Source: Elmis aenea (taxonomy: Eukaryota > Arthropoda > Insecta > Coleoptera > Elmidae). Taken from it: a DNA stretch of 64,000 nt. The DNA lies in the NCBI GenBank assembly GCA_947652605.1, contig OX393576.1, forward strand, positions 60,612,966 through 60,676,965. Direction: 5' to 3'. This document shows, piece by piece, positions 1-11,299 of this stretch. The translations under genes were made by a program, and so were the position numbers. The notes below the pieces were generated by a model that was not told the DNA's origin, did no database searches, and worked only from the letters and a program-made list of their open reading frames with translations. Each line of letters opens with the position of its first letter. The stretch's first letter is position 1.

Positions 1-129
1 TTAATATTAAGCAAAGTTGTAACTCAAGAAGTAAAGAAAAATATTCTTATCTTTATAACGCTGTAGCGCAAGTCTGTGAAACTGTTTAAAATTTAAATTT
101 AAAGAAAACCTCAGAACATTAAGAACGTG

Positions 130-391
130 TATTTTTACTGAACATGGATCGAATTATGAGCAAATTTTTTGCTAGAATAGTAAAATAAATCAAATTCAGT
201 GCAAACGATGATAAGTCTAGAGATACTTTTTGTTTAATAAAATGCTCTACCCCAAAAACAAGTTCGAGTTTAATTTTGAACGGAGCCGTCTTGGTTTTTA
301 TAAAATTTATTGAAACTGAACCCCCACAACTCCGCCACTGGTTGCTTGTGGAGCTTGACATTCTCACCGGATTTGGTAACCTGAAAGGTTT

Positions 392-422
<31 letters not shown>

Positions 423-710
423 AAAAACACCTTAGGTGTTTGGGTTATTAATACTGGTCTAATAGACCAACCATCAATTTTTTTCTAGTAAATCTTAAAA
501 CTAAATACCTGAAAGGTGGTGTTGTATACCAAATTTGCTTCAAATATATCTACTCGTTGAGAAACAGTTAAAAATTATCGATACTTTTTCGAAAATTTTA
601 AGGCTTAGTATCTTTAAAATAAAGCGTTTATGAACCCATGTTGATAGGGAATATTCGCTTTAAAGTAAGTTTTTGATCGACTGCTACAAAAAAGTGAACC
701 AGCCTGTATA
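130..710. repeat. Right arm of a fold-back element (same family as 55451-56492)
   Basis: This segment matches the right arm of the complete palindrome at 55451-56492, for example the shared tract around 310-360 with GGTTGCTTGTGG and the tract around 570-640. It ends in CCAGCCTGTATA, a degraded form of the CACCCTGTATA end, directly against the start of the next element at 711. No left arm is present, so this is a partial copy, or its left half lies outside the window. It is interrupted by the retroposon at 390-506. The left boundary is approximate. Confidence 0.75.
390..506 (-). mobile_element. Short poly(A) retroposon with 11-bp target duplication
   Basis: ACCTGAAAGGT occurs at 379-389 and again at 507-517, directly flanking the insert. 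Read on the minus strand the insert is about 84 bases of body followed by about 33 nearly pure A (a T-run on the plus strand at 390-422). The order duplication, body, poly(A), duplication is the product of target-primed reverse transcription by a LINE. The uninterrupted host sequence can be recognised by comparison with 56280-56330. The body contains two short stems (GGTCTATTAGACC and ACACCTAAGGTGT on the minus strand). I do not recognise a tRNA or snRNA parent; it may be a LINE 3' end or a small SINE. Confidence 0.8.
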
Positions 711-1456
711 CAGGGTGCACCACGACCCTGAGATTCTTCGATAGCTCCTTTATTAATGAAAATATCAAAAAATGTTTAATACAAATATTGTGCGAACCTA
801 TTTTCTACATAACCTAAAATTATTTTCAAATATACAGGGTGTTTCGTTTGACCGGCACATATAAAAATTTAATTTTTTTAAATAAAACACCCTGTATATT
901 TTTACATTTTTGGATTCCTCTTAAAATTTACTTTAAAAAATTTATAAGGTTATATGGGTCTTAAGTCAACCGTTTTCGTAAAATTTACATTTTTGTGAAA
1001 ATTTTGAGCGATACATCACTTTCAATTTTTTTTTACAATAAAGTTATTTAAAAAAGCGGTAAAATTTCGTTTAAAATTTATATTGACAATAGATTAATTA
1101 ACACTTTGCGCTAGCTACATTTTAAAAATATTATACAGGGTGTTTTTTACGCTTGGTCAAACTTGTGAAACTTTAAACATCGATAAGTCATTTTTCTTAA
1201 ATGCATCACCCTGTATATTTTTACATTTTCTTGTAGAGAATTTAATTGTCTTTCGAAATTATTAAGCATGTCCTATACCTAAAGTTAATATTTTTCGAGC
1301 TATCTCGATTTTTATTGGTATTACTAAGGCAATTAAAATATTTTAAAGTGGGCCATGGACGTAAGTCGTAATTTTTCAAAGAATTTTTAAACAAAAGAAT
1401 AAAAAGAGCTCCAATTTTAATTTTAGTCCAATAATGTACCCCTTTTCCCCGAAATT

Positions 1457-1575
1457 TATCGTATAAATTGTTTAAAATTATATCCTTTTTCATGTTCTAC
1501 GCACAGTCGTAGATGTTGTCTCAAAGACTCTAGCACTTTTGATAACATTTCGGGGGTTATACCATTAAAAGCAAC
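1457..1575 (-). pseudogene. Inverted second copy of the transposase C-terminus
   Basis: The minus strand encodes GITPEMLSKVLESLRQ and then a C-terminal LCVEH...FKQFIR followed by a stop, the same C-terminal segment as the plus-strand copy at 1756-1873. This copy is less damaged: it has SK where the other has a stop. It lies at the inner tip of the left arm, showing that the inverted repeat reaches into the coding region. Upstream of GITPEML on this strand the similarity stops and only antisense of the centre follows. Confidence 0.75.
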
Positions 1576-1585
1576 ACAGGAAGTA

Positions 1586-1873
1586 ATGCAGTTGCCGAAC
1601 ACAGAATATCCTAATAGATGGATAGGGCGAGGTAGACCAATCTCCTGGCCACCTAGGTCACCTGATCTTACCCCTATAGATTTATTTTTGTGGGGACCCA
1701 TAAAACAGGTGTATCAAGGCACCCCAACAACTGCTGAAGATGTGCAGAACAGGATTCGTGTTGCTTTGGATGGTATAACCCCCGAAATGTTATAAAGGGA
1801 GCTAGAGTCTTTCAGACAAGGTCTACGGCTGTGCGTAGAACATAGACATAATCTTGAACAATTTATACGGTAA
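1586..1873 (+). pseudogene. Transposase C-terminal fragment (ITm, long-TIR type)
   Basis: The reading frame gives the block WPPRSPDLTPIDLFLWG, which carries the last catalytic acid (the D of TPID) of mariner-type transposases, followed by the conserved C-terminal helix region ending EQFIR and a stop at 1871-1873. There is one in-frame stop at 1793-1795, between GITPEML and RELESF. The N-terminal DNA-binding domain and the first two catalytic acids are missing. The fragment begins in the single-copy centre of the palindrome and continues into the right arm. It has no independent start and is not a functional gene. Confidence 0.8.
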
Positions 1874-2619
1874 TTTTCGGTAAAATGGGGTACATTTTTA
1901 GCCTAAAATTAAAGTTGCAGCTCTTTTTATTCTTTTGTTTAAAAATTCTTTGAAAAATTACGACTTACGTCCATGGCCCACTTTAAAATATTTTAATTGC
2001 CTTAGTAATACTAATAAAAATCGAGATAGCTCGAAAAATATTAACTTTAGGTATAGGACATGCTTAATAATTTCGAAAGACAATTAAATTCTCTACAAGA
2101 AAATGTAAAAATATACAGGGTGTTGTGTTTAAGAAAAATGACTTATCGATGTTTAAAGTTTCACAAGTTTGACCAAGCGTAAAAAACACCCTGTATAATA
2201 TTTTTAAAATGTAGCTAGCGCAAAGTGTTAATTAATTTATTGTCAATCTAAATTTTAAACGAAATTTTACCGCTTTTTTAAATAACTTTAATGTAAAAAA
2301 AAAATGACAGTGCTGTATCGCTCAAAATTTTCACAAAAATGTAAATTTTACGAAAACGGTTGACTTAAGACCCATATAACCTTTTAAATTTTTTAAAGTA
2401 AATTTTAAGAGGAATCCAAAAATGTAAAAATATACAGGGTGTTCTATTTAAATAAATTAAATTTTTATATGTGCCGGTCAAACGAAACACCCTGTATATT
2501 TGAAACAATTTTAGGTTATGTAGAAAATAGGTTCGCACAATATTTGTATGAAACATTTTTTGATATTTTCTTTAATAAAGGAGCTATCGAAGAATCTCTG
2601 GGTCGTGGTGCACCCTGTA

Positions 2620-3716
2620 TGTATACATATTGTTGTTATTTCAGAAACAGTGTAATTTTTAGATGGTTTAAATCATTTTATTGACGGCCAAGTTAATGTC
2701 CACAAATCTCATGCATTTTCCCTGTACGTGTATAATGTTTCCAATCTCCGTTGTGTTTTATATTTTGTTATTAAAGGGCTTTTCATTTTGTTTAAAGTTG
2801 CGCAACTTTGCCGGTGTATAGGTTTAGTAAGTTCTTTATGCACATATAATATACTTAACAACAAATCTTTAGATGGGTGACGATAAGTCTGGAAGAAAGA
2901 CGGTTAAAAGGATAAAAAGTTTTGAAACTACATATTTTCGTTGGAAGTTTATGGCAGAAACTAATCGCGTTGCCGCGAGTAGAGAATTCTTGGGGAACTT
3001 TTTCTAGAGCTCCCTTGCACTTTTTTCGTCTATGACTTGTAGTGATCAGACTTGTGGATTCTTTATGGGCACTCTTAAAGTGGTTTTTATTTTATGGCCG
3101 CCATTAGCGCGTAACACATAACGCTGTAAATATAACAATTAGCAATAAACGCAGAACAAATTAAGTAATAATGCCGGTGAGTCAGTATTAGCTCAGGGTT
3201 TAATAGCTGCTGGTTGAGTGTATTCCCGGGGCGGATGTTGCAACATTATCCTCTTTAATGTGGGATGAGCAAACCACTTTCTGCAAAGGACTAAAGATTA
3301 CGCTCTGAATTCCGCTTATGAAGAATTCATTGTTGCTACTGTTTGCCCAAAACTGTTTTACGCCTTAAGGTAACGCTGTAAATTGCGCTGATATACTGAG
3401 GACTCCCAGAAGTAATTACATCGCACCTTGCTCATTAACAATTAGTAACCAGACTTTACCGTTATAGCAGCAAAAATATATACAGCGTAGCTACATACGA
3501 CTAAATAAAAATACCGGGTGTTTTAGCAAAGTCGTCTGCACACAATTTTTAATAAATAATCACCTTTAAAGTAAAACGACAATACTAAACAATTGGAAAT
3601 CAATACATTGGAAGAAATTCTGCTGACGCTTTTGTGACAAAAGTTTTGTATTAAGTTTCAAATTAATTTGACACTGTCGTTTTTGCCATTTGGACAAAGT
3701 AATGGTGTGTTAATTT
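2620..3716. other. Unassigned intergenic stretch
   Basis: About 1.1 kb between two transposon relics. I see no open frame of note, no terminal inverted repeats and no recognised motif. The segment 2940-3470 is slightly less AT-rich than its surroundings. Confidence 0.5.
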
Positions 3717-3720
3717 TTAA

Positions 3721-4539
3721 CCCATTATCAGCTATTGTCACATATTTGGGACGCTTGATTTTTTCTCAATATTTCAAAATTATATTTAATATCGCGACTT
3801 CTATTAGTTAAAATGTGTTTAAAATATTATATTTGAAAATATTTAATAAAAACTTTAGGGCTATTAAGCTATGTGGTTGGCTACACCTGTTTGAAAAGTT
3901 GGTCATTTTTACTTAAGAAGTTGGTTGTATAAAAATAAATAGTGTTTTCATTTGGCGGTTTTTTCACAAGTGATTTTTTCTGTGTGATCTCGTAAAACAT
4001 CGTTGTTTTAATTTATATTAGTGGAAATAGAAAAAAATATCACAGGTGTATTTTTTCATGGTCTTTTTTTTGTGTCCTATAAATAGGACAATGGCTTAAT
4101 ATGCTATACATATTTAAGATTTGTGACCTTCTAAATAGATGGAAAAAAGACAACTCGTGGATATTTTGACTGCCAATTTGTTACATCCAGTGAAATTTTA
4201 ATTGTCAAATTGAATGACAATAAACCAGTGAGCGTAGCAACGAATTATAATTCAATCGATCCTCTTCCATCAACGAAAAGATTCTCCACTAGAGAAAAAA
4301 AATAGTTTAAATTGGTGTTCCAGAACTAATAAGCGAGATTAACTCGTATTTGGAAGGTGTCGATTTACTCGACAAGCAAATATCTTTATACAGATTAAAG
4401 ATAAGATCAAAAAATGGTGGTGGTCAATAATTACAAAAATGTTAGCCATTAACTGTAGTAAATACTTGGAGACTCTATCAACTCGTCTACCAAGACAAAA
4501 ATGTTTCTTTAAGTGGACCCATATGGTCTCAATTGGGTG
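3721..4539 (+). mobile_element. piggyBac-like element, internally deleted
   Basis: The copy is bounded by TTAA at 3717-3720 and 4540-4543. The left end begins CCCATTATCAG and the right end, read inward, CACCCAATTGAG, with a shared CATAT(T/G)GG further in. The match between ends is only partial. The assignment rests mainly on the transposase fragment inside, which is piggyBac. At about 820 bp it is far shorter than an intact element of 2 kb or more, so most of the gene is missing. Confidence 0.65.
4141..4500 (+). pseudogene. piggyBac transposase fragment (PGBD-like)
   Basis: From 4141 the frame reads GKKTTRGYFDCQFV and ends DPLPSTKRFSTREKK before a stop at 4303-4305. After a frameshift it resumes as VPELISEINSY, then LEGVDLLDKQISLYRLKIRS. 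After another frameshift comes KKWWWSIITKML. The GVDLLD block contains the last conserved catalytic aspartate of piggyBac transposases, and KKWWW is a typical block just downstream. The N-terminal part, the other catalytic acids and the C-terminal cysteine-rich domain are absent. It is a relic with one stop and at least two frameshifts. Confidence 0.85.
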
Positions 4540-4543
4540 TTAA

Positions 4544-5513
4544 TTTGTTGTTAAAATTGAACCCGTTGTATTTTTGCTGTATATGTGTTAAAACAAAAAC
4601 AACTTATATTCCCAATATAATAATATTTAACCGATGAACAAAAAATCTAGAGGATAAATGTCGTATATTACAGCAAAATAATGCTTTTATTTTTGTATTT
4701 TTTGATAATCAGAATTCAGAAATGACTATACGTAGAAAAAAGTTTTTGTAGATCAGGAGTTCTTTAATTATTTTCACGTTTTTTTAACAAAGACGTTATA
4801 ACAAATACGCGATATCAAAAGCCTCGTTGTTCTTGCTGAACACTAAAGATAGCTATAGCGTTGCATAATTATGCAACCCTCTGATGAATTTTCAGGTTTT
4901 CGTAGAACTTTTTATTTGCATATTAAGGTTTTAATTTTGACTTCACCTTAAGATTTTTTAATCCGAAATCATAAAGGTGCTTCTCATTTTACTAGTCAGT
5001 ATTTTTTTTGTTTTTATTATTTTTTGTACGATTGATAAACTCGAGACTATTTTCGTCTGCTCTATTCAGTTAAGTTTTCCCTAACCTAATTTAAAACGTA
5101 ACCCACATTATGCAGTAGTTTAAGAAACATTTACTTTAAATTCTAACAATTCTTCAAGCTAATATTTGAACTGAATTAAAACTCAATAAAAAAAGAATAG
5201 TTTTGTTATATACTTTTAATATTCGGCAATGCTAAACTTTACTTAACAAATGCAATTATAATGAATGCTAAAATAATTTGGGATTTATTTATGAAAATGA
5301 ATACATTCATTTACAAAGCACATAGATGGTTTCTAAAAAGAATCTTTTGAAAAATGCAAGACAAGTTTCTAGATTTTCGTCTTTTCATTAGTAGAAATCT
5401 TATTTATTTGTTAATAGACAAACAAGATTGCTACTAACGAATGGATTAGAGTTTTAAAACTGGTCTAACAATTCTATAAAGAGATACATGATTTGAAATT
5501 GAACTCGTTTATA
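4544..5513. other. Unassigned AT-rich stretch
   Basis: No convincing open reading frame, inverted repeat or known motif. Very AT-rich, with several short T-runs. Confidence 0.5.
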
Positions 5514-6399
5514 CAGCGCCATTCAAAAAGACTGCAACAAATTAAAAAAATGTTTGTAATTGATTGATCAGAAAATGTTATTCTTTATAAAAGTTGGTGC
5601 ATGGTCTAAAAAAAAATTTAAGATGAAAACAAAATCGATAAAAAGTTATAGGACACTAGATTTTAGCGATTCTTGAAATATTCGCAAGAGTAAAGTGCCC
5701 TTATTAAAAAGTTATTTAGAATCCAAAAATAAGGCTAGATTTAAATTTTGACGGTCAAACTCTAATTTTTGTTTTTTTAAGAAATTTCAACTCAAAAAGT
5801 CTGCAACAAATCGAAAAAAGGTATTATTGACATCTCAGAAAATTTTATTCCTGATAAAAGTTGGTGCAAGGTCTAAAACTAATTTTAAGATAAAAAAAAT
5901 CAATAAAAGTCATAGAACACTAAAATTTAATGATTTTTGAAATATTCGCAAGATTAAGGTGCCCTTATTTTAAGAGATACAAAAAAATTAATGTGAAATG
6001 TTGCTTCATCAGAGCATAAAATATGTTTAAAAATTGGCTGTTATCATTCACTTCTTCTTGAACCCAACAACAAAATTCAAATCGTAAATCATAATCTCGG
6101 TCTGGAAGTTAAAATTTCTTAAAACATGAAAATTTGATCTCGACCGTCTTAATTTAAACAGTGCCTTTTTTGGATTCTAAATAACTTTTTCTTATAAAAT
6201 GTTTTTGTATCTCTTAAAATAAGGACGCTTTACTCTTGCGAATATTTCAAAATTTGCTCAAATCTTGTGTTCCATGACTTTTTGAATTTTTTTAATCTTA
6301 AAATTACTTAAGACTATGCACCAACTTTTATGAAGAATAAATTTTCTGAGATATCAATAATTTATTTTCCATTTGCTGTAGATATTTTGAATCACGCAG
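5514..6399. mobile_element. Fold-back ITm element with duplicated left arm
   Basis: The ends are CAGCGCC and, degraded, CACGCAG, both next to TA. The left arm (5520-5717) is an inverted match to about 6190-6395, sharing tracts such as AAAAGTTGGTGCA and GAAATATTCGCAAGA. The left arm sequence also occurs a second time in direct orientation at about 5790-5985. Between the arms lies a piece of transposase on the minus strand (about 5990-6118). The structure parallels the element at 7890-8642. Confidence 0.75.
5990..6118 (-). pseudogene. Transposase fragment with first catalytic aspartate
   Basis: On the minus strand the frame reads RDYDLRFEFCCWVQEEVNDN, then after a one-base shift HILCSDEATFHIN. 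The FEFC.W block followed by SDEATF is the region around the first catalytic aspartate in mariner-type transposases with long terminal repeats. Only about 40 residues survive. It shows which strand the parent gene occupied in this fold-back element. Confidence 0.75.
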
Positions 6400-6401
6400 T
6401 A

Positions 6402-7887
6402 CTTATAAATCTTCATTCAGTTTATGTTTTGGAAATTGATTACTTCTGATTTTTACTTAAAGTAATCTTAAAAGAGGAACTTAGTTATATTCTAATTTGC
6501 GTTAGATTCTACATATGCCACATATGTTGTTTCTAAAAAGTTGGATAATTTTAGTTTGGTTGATCAATATTCCGAAATACTTTGTCAGTTCTGTTTTTAT
6601 CGTTCGATATGAACCGGAGTTTACAAAAGTTAATAGGGTTTCTAGCTGGTGTAAATGAAACAATTTTACTACATGCTTTGAAACACAAGTTAGTCGCGCC
6701 TGAAATTTTACAACCACAGCACGGGAACGCGCAGCTGTTCTATTGTGAAATTACAGCCAGTTTGAGGGTTTATTGGGTTTACTCCGAATTCTACCTACGA
6801 CTAAAATTTACTGCAACATCTTTAAGGACAACTGCCGTTTTGATTAATCTCGACAAAACGCCACGTTATGAAGAAGAAATAAGCACGAAAGTCGAGTAAT
6901 TGATATCCCAGCTGTTGCTCGGACACACGTGCTAAACTGAAAATCCAGTTCAGTCTTCATTAAATCTCGGAGAACGTTTTTATTTGTTTAGCGAGAGGAC
7001 ATGCTACATCCGGTGGCAGATATAGTAGCCTTTGCCAAAGTAACATCGCTGTAGAGGTGAGTGAACGACAGCGATTTGAACATCCCGTGCACATCCGCAT
7101 ATTCCGAGTGCGTATATATTATTTTGAGCATTATATTTATGTCGACAGGCTGGGCTCCATCTATCATACATGGGGACAGCGAATAAACCATCCCGAAGAC
7201 GAAGAGCAGATATATCTAAAATATCTCTAGCTTTCATCGCACAATATTCGTAATAAATTTACATCATTGAAAAAAACCAGATTTCCGAATGCAATATAAA
7301 CCAATGTTACCGGGAAACAATAACAGAGATATATACAATCAGAGCTGTAACATCAATTCTGTCTTTCGACTTCAGATTCAACAAAAATTGACAAAAGAAC
7401 GCAGACTAAGAATATAAATGGGCCTTATTTTGTTTATACACAGCGTTGAATAAGGTTTAATAACGCTAACACTTCCAAGTCCCGGAATAAAACTGATAAA
7501 CTTTTACTTATAGAAAGAAAATTACCATTCAAAACAAAAGCCGTAATAGTTGGCTGCGAATCCAATTTCCTTAAACCTGCAGGCAAAAAATACTCAAGAT
7601 GTTCTTTTCCAGTAATACTAACAATGTAAAACTCTCTATTTGGTATTTTTAGCATAAAATAAAATTGCAAAAATGGGTATTTCCAATGAGTTTTGATTAA
7701 TTTAATTGCCAGATAATTATAAAGTTCACTGTTCTGTACAATAAACTAGATTCCGAAAAAATCTGTAAGGTTTTGAATGTTTCTTATGTTATTATCCTTG
7801 ATAGGTGAAGTATTAAAATTTTAATCCTTATTAAAACTCCAATATACAAAAATATCGTAGCACTCCTCTTTCAATACTGCTCTAGTA
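6402..7887. other. Unassigned stretch with a less AT-rich island
   Basis: Between 6590 and 7240 base composition is more balanced and several overlapping open frames occur. The longest ATG-started frame runs 6609-6899 on the plus strand (96 codons, beginning MNRSLQKLIGFLAG). I see no recognised domain, splice signals or codon pattern, so I do not call a gene. The rest is ordinary AT-rich sequence. Confidence 0.4.
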
Positions 7888-7889
7888 TA

Positions 7890-8642
7890 CAGGGTGTTTC
7901 TTAAATATTGCGATGATTTCGTATCGAAAATTAAGGGGAGACTTTCATATAAAATTTTTTCCTTAGACGTCTCCTTTCGGAGTTACACCCCCCTAAAGGG
8001 TAGTGGTAAAATTAGGTTTTTATTTTATTTCTCAAATCTGCATAAATGTAGGAGAATTATATTTGGTAGATGTTCTATACTTATTAAAAGGTTTCTCATG
8101 GTAATATTTTCAATCATCTCCCACCTTCACAGAGGGCTGAAAAGTGCGACCCCTGTTGTTTTTTCTTTAATCAGATATTGCGAAAAAATCGTGAGGTAAT
8201 TCCTTATCGAAAATTAAGGGGGGAGGCTTTTATATTTTTTTTTCCGTAGACGTCTCCTTTTGGAGTCGCACCCCCCTAAAGAAGAGCTGTAAAATTAGGT
8301 TTTCATTCTATTTCATTTTAAATTGCAAAATTTTAACCTTCCAAAAAGTTCGGATTAAAAAAACAACAGGGATCCCACTTTTTAGCCCTTTGTGAAGGTG
8401 GGAGGATTAAAAATATAACTATTAGATACGTTTCAATAAGTATAAGACGTCTATTAAATTTCATTCTCCCACACATCTCCAAATTTAAAAAATAAAATAA
8501 AAATCTAATTTCACCGCTCCCCTTTAGGATGGTGTAACTCCGAAAGGAGACATCTAACAAAAACAATTATGTAAAGCTTTCCCCTTAATTTTTCATAAGG
8601 AATTATCTCTCGAAATTTTCGCAATATTTAGGAAACACCCTG
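7890..8642. mobile_element. Fold-back MITE, CAGGGTG ends, 753 bp
   Basis: Left end TATACAGGGTGTTTCTTAAA and right end TTAGGAAACACCCTGTATA are inverted copies next to TA. Arms of about 270-350 bp pair along their length, including GACGTCTCCTTTCGGAGT against ACTCCGAAAGGAGACATC. A direct second copy of part of the left arm sits at about 8170-8320, so the element reads arm, arm, inverted arm. No transposase remnant is visible. A related half element is at 50763-51052. Confidence 0.85.
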
Positions 8643-8644
8643 TA

Positions 8645-9783
8645 TAACCTAAATTTCTCAGATTTACAATTATGCAAACAGATATATACTTTATATTGTC
8701 ATTCAGAAAACGAAATTAGGTACACTAAAAATTCTGTTTTATAAATGATTAAATGTTGGTAACGAACTATCAGGCCAGGTTAAAAATTGTACTAGAGTTG
8801 TAAAGTTTAGACATAAGCTTAGTCATTTTATGAAGGTAAAGTTTAAATAATATATTGATATGTGTAAGTTAAATAATTATAAAATAATTAGCCAAACGCT
8901 TAGAAAATATTATATTAATTATAATTATATTGTTGGGACCTCTTCATATCAGTAATTAATTGAAACAATATTTACCATATTACGTAGATACGTAATTTAG
9001 TACACAATTTTCTCGAATTTCTTAATTGTTAAGTTAAAAGTGCTTGAAGATGTACTTTATTACGATAGTAGAAACGTCGTTTATTATCTGAAAATCAAAA
9101 AGTTATAATTTGTTAAGTAAAAAGTGCTTGATGATGTTCTCTATTATGGTAGGAGAAACGTCGTTTATTATTTGAAAATCAAGTTGATAGCGATAATTTG
9201 CGCGCAAAACATGTTATTTGTCGCATCGTTTGATTAAAAAGGAATTAAAACTTACTAACGCGTTTGGATTTTCCCTTACCTAATTGATAACACTTTTACA
9301 ATTCATTGTCTTTATAAATCGCCGGTAGCTGAAGGTGAAAACAAACATAACAAACTCGGAACGACTTCTAAAATTCCTGTGAGAATCGCCACATGATCTC
9401 GTTGTTCTCGGCGAGGATACCCATAATTTCTCATTCATTCGGAGATCCTTTCCGTTCCCATTTTACCCTATTGGTTAGGTGTAAACGAGAAATTACTTTG
9501 CCCCAGTATTACGCTCGATATGAACAGAGAAAGATAAACATTAAATTTTAATTAGATTTCTTAAAGTACCTTAATATATTATATTTGTTAGTTTCTGAAT
9601 TTATATTCGCAGTTTATTTAGTTAAGAGATTGGATGAGACTGATTTTTTTATGGCCATAGAAATAATTGAGGTTGACTTAATTTTAATCAAAACTTTAAA
9701 GTTTGACACGCAATCTACGGTAGATAGTATCTAATTTTTCTTTACACAAAATAAAACCATTTTTAAGTGTACCTGTACTCCTG
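8645..9783. other. Unassigned stretch containing a tandem duplication
   Basis: No gene or transposon is recognised. It contains the 84-bp direct duplication described separately. Confidence 0.5.
9026..9183. repeat. 84-bp tandem duplication, two copies
   Basis: The block starting TTGTTAAGTTAAAAGTGCTT at 9026 repeats at 9110 with a period of 84 bp. Both copies contain AGTGCTTGA, GAAACGTCGTTTATTAT and TGAAAATCAA. They differ at several positions, so the duplication is not recent. Confidence 0.8.
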
Positions 9784-9785
9784 TA

Positions 9786-10410
9786 CAGAGTGACGATAAT
9801 CTACATGTGTTGTGGGTATAAGTAACATTGTTATTATAATAGCAACATAGTCGGTTAAATGATCAAAGTTGGACAGATTTTCGAGGAAAATTTAATGCCA
9901 TTTTGACATTTGATCTACACCTTCAACTTTTTTAAATATTAAAAAAAACTAAAAAGACCAATTTTTTAATGGCAAATAATTCCATAGCCACGTATGTTAA
10001 AGTCATAATGTGAAATTATTCCTGTAGATATTTTTACATGCAATTAGAAAAAAAATTCTGAAAGTCTTGGCACTCTTGTATTTTAAAATATAAGCCAAAC
10101 TTGTTTTTTTAATGACAACCGTAGTTGGCTATGTTCATTAAAGAGACAATTTTTTCATCGTATCATTGATGTGTGGGTTGTTAGGTTTTTCTTTAAAAAT
10201 AAGCAAGTTATAGCAACGTTATTGTATTTTGTAATGTAATTAAAGTGACAATTGAAAAATAAAACAAATCATCGCATAAATAAAGTAGCTATACTTAATT
10301 AAACACAAAAAAAACTTAAATAGTTTAAAGGATTTTTTACATTTCATAATAATCTAATATTTTTAACTTATTATTACTTTTAAATCTAAATTATTACATG
10401 TGTTGAAGGT
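9786..10410. repeat. Half copy of the 19674-20855 fold-back family
   Basis: It begins at a degraded end, GTACAGAGTGACGATAAT, and follows the left arm of the 19674-20855 element, sharing tracts such as CAAAGTTGGACA, CATTTTGACA and the region around TGTGTGGGTTGTTAGGTTT (10171-10190 here, 20073-20092 there). The right arm is nearly all missing; only a short ACATGTGTTG follows the former centre. It is a deletion derivative. Confidence 0.7.
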
Positions 10411-11297
10411 GTAGCCCTCTTTCTATGGTCAATACAAATTTAAGATCTGCTTCTTCTTCTAGATAATAATGTTTTCCTAAGCAATTACGTTATGTTTATT
10501 AAATCTTCGTAAAACAGCTAATCTTAAAAAGGCATTTGAATACAAAATAAAACTTCGCTAGGGTCTTATTACGCAATTTAATTCTAACTAAATAAAACTT
10601 AATGGTTTCTGAAACAAAAGAACTGGAGGGTTGTTCGAGTGAGTTTGGTTTCGACACTCGGGGCTCCGCGACCGTGCTCGGTTCTCCTCAACGGTGGTTA
10701 CTTTACTGTGTGCTTTATATCTACAACAAATTTTTTGAAATTGAACTGGAAACAAATTGTTCAGTATAAGCGCGTTTTGAACTTAAAAAAATCTTTCATC
10801 GTACGTTTCTTTGTGCAAGATATATTGACACTCATAAAGTTAGATATAGCGTCTCACCACACTTCTGTCTCCATGCAGCTTGACGCCCTCTCTAGTGTAT
10901 AACGAACCCTCATTAAGTTACGTTAACGATAGGCGAGACAGACGCAAACGCAGCAGTTAAATGCCACAGCATCTCCTCCTTCTATTTACTGGAGGGGTTA
11001 CTGCTCGGTAGTTAAATGTGCCATTATTATATCAAATGTTTTACAGGCTTCTAATTTCTACAATAAAATCAGTAGAATAGTCTGGTCCCTAGCTATAACC
11101 TAATAAGTAGTTATAAGGGTGAATATACGTAATTTGCTGACACAATGGCAAGTTTCCTAAACTAAAATTACATAAAATATAAGTTACAGTGGCGAAGGTG
11201 CGTGGACCGTCCTAAATTTTTGATACCTTAAAATTTGCAACAATCAATTAAACTAGTAAACAGGAGAAGGGCAAATAAAGAGTTTAAAATACAACTA
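10411..11297. other. Unassigned stretch
   Basis: No supported gene. One open frame at 10639-10902 starts with GTG and has no recognised domain. The segment 10640-11000 is less AT-rich than its surroundings. Confidence 0.4.
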
Positions 11298-11299
11298 TA

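Larger units (their letters stand above)
711..2617. mobile_element. Fold-back ITm transposon derivative, arms about 860 bp
   Basis: The element starts CAGGGTGCACCACGACCCTG and ends with the reverse complement, flanked by TA on each side. The two arms (about 711-1577 and 1756-2617) are near-complete inverted copies; only about 180 bp at the centre is single copy. Each arm carries internal copies of the terminal motif: CAGGGTG at 835 and 1136 with CACCCTG at 888 and 1207 on the left, mirrored at 2116, 2187, 2435 and 2488 on the right. The arms also contain the C-terminal end of a mariner-type transposase, so the palindrome probably arose by inverted duplication of the transposon's 3' half. TA duplication and transposase place it in the IS630-Tc1-mariner superfamily. 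It is non-autonomous. Confidence 0.85.

Noticed and set aside
276..488. Open frames across the poly(T) tract, on both strands
   Set aside because: They run through a homopolymer and a retroposon inside an old transposon arm; poly-lysine or poly-phenylalanine is an artefact.
6609..6899. 96-codon ATG-started frame in a less AT-rich island
   Set aside because: No recognised domain, no splice signals, and an opposing frame of similar quality; not enough to call a gene.
7894..8566. 101- and 77-codon frames in the fold-back element
   Set aside because: Mirror images in the two arms of a MITE, low complexity, no domain.
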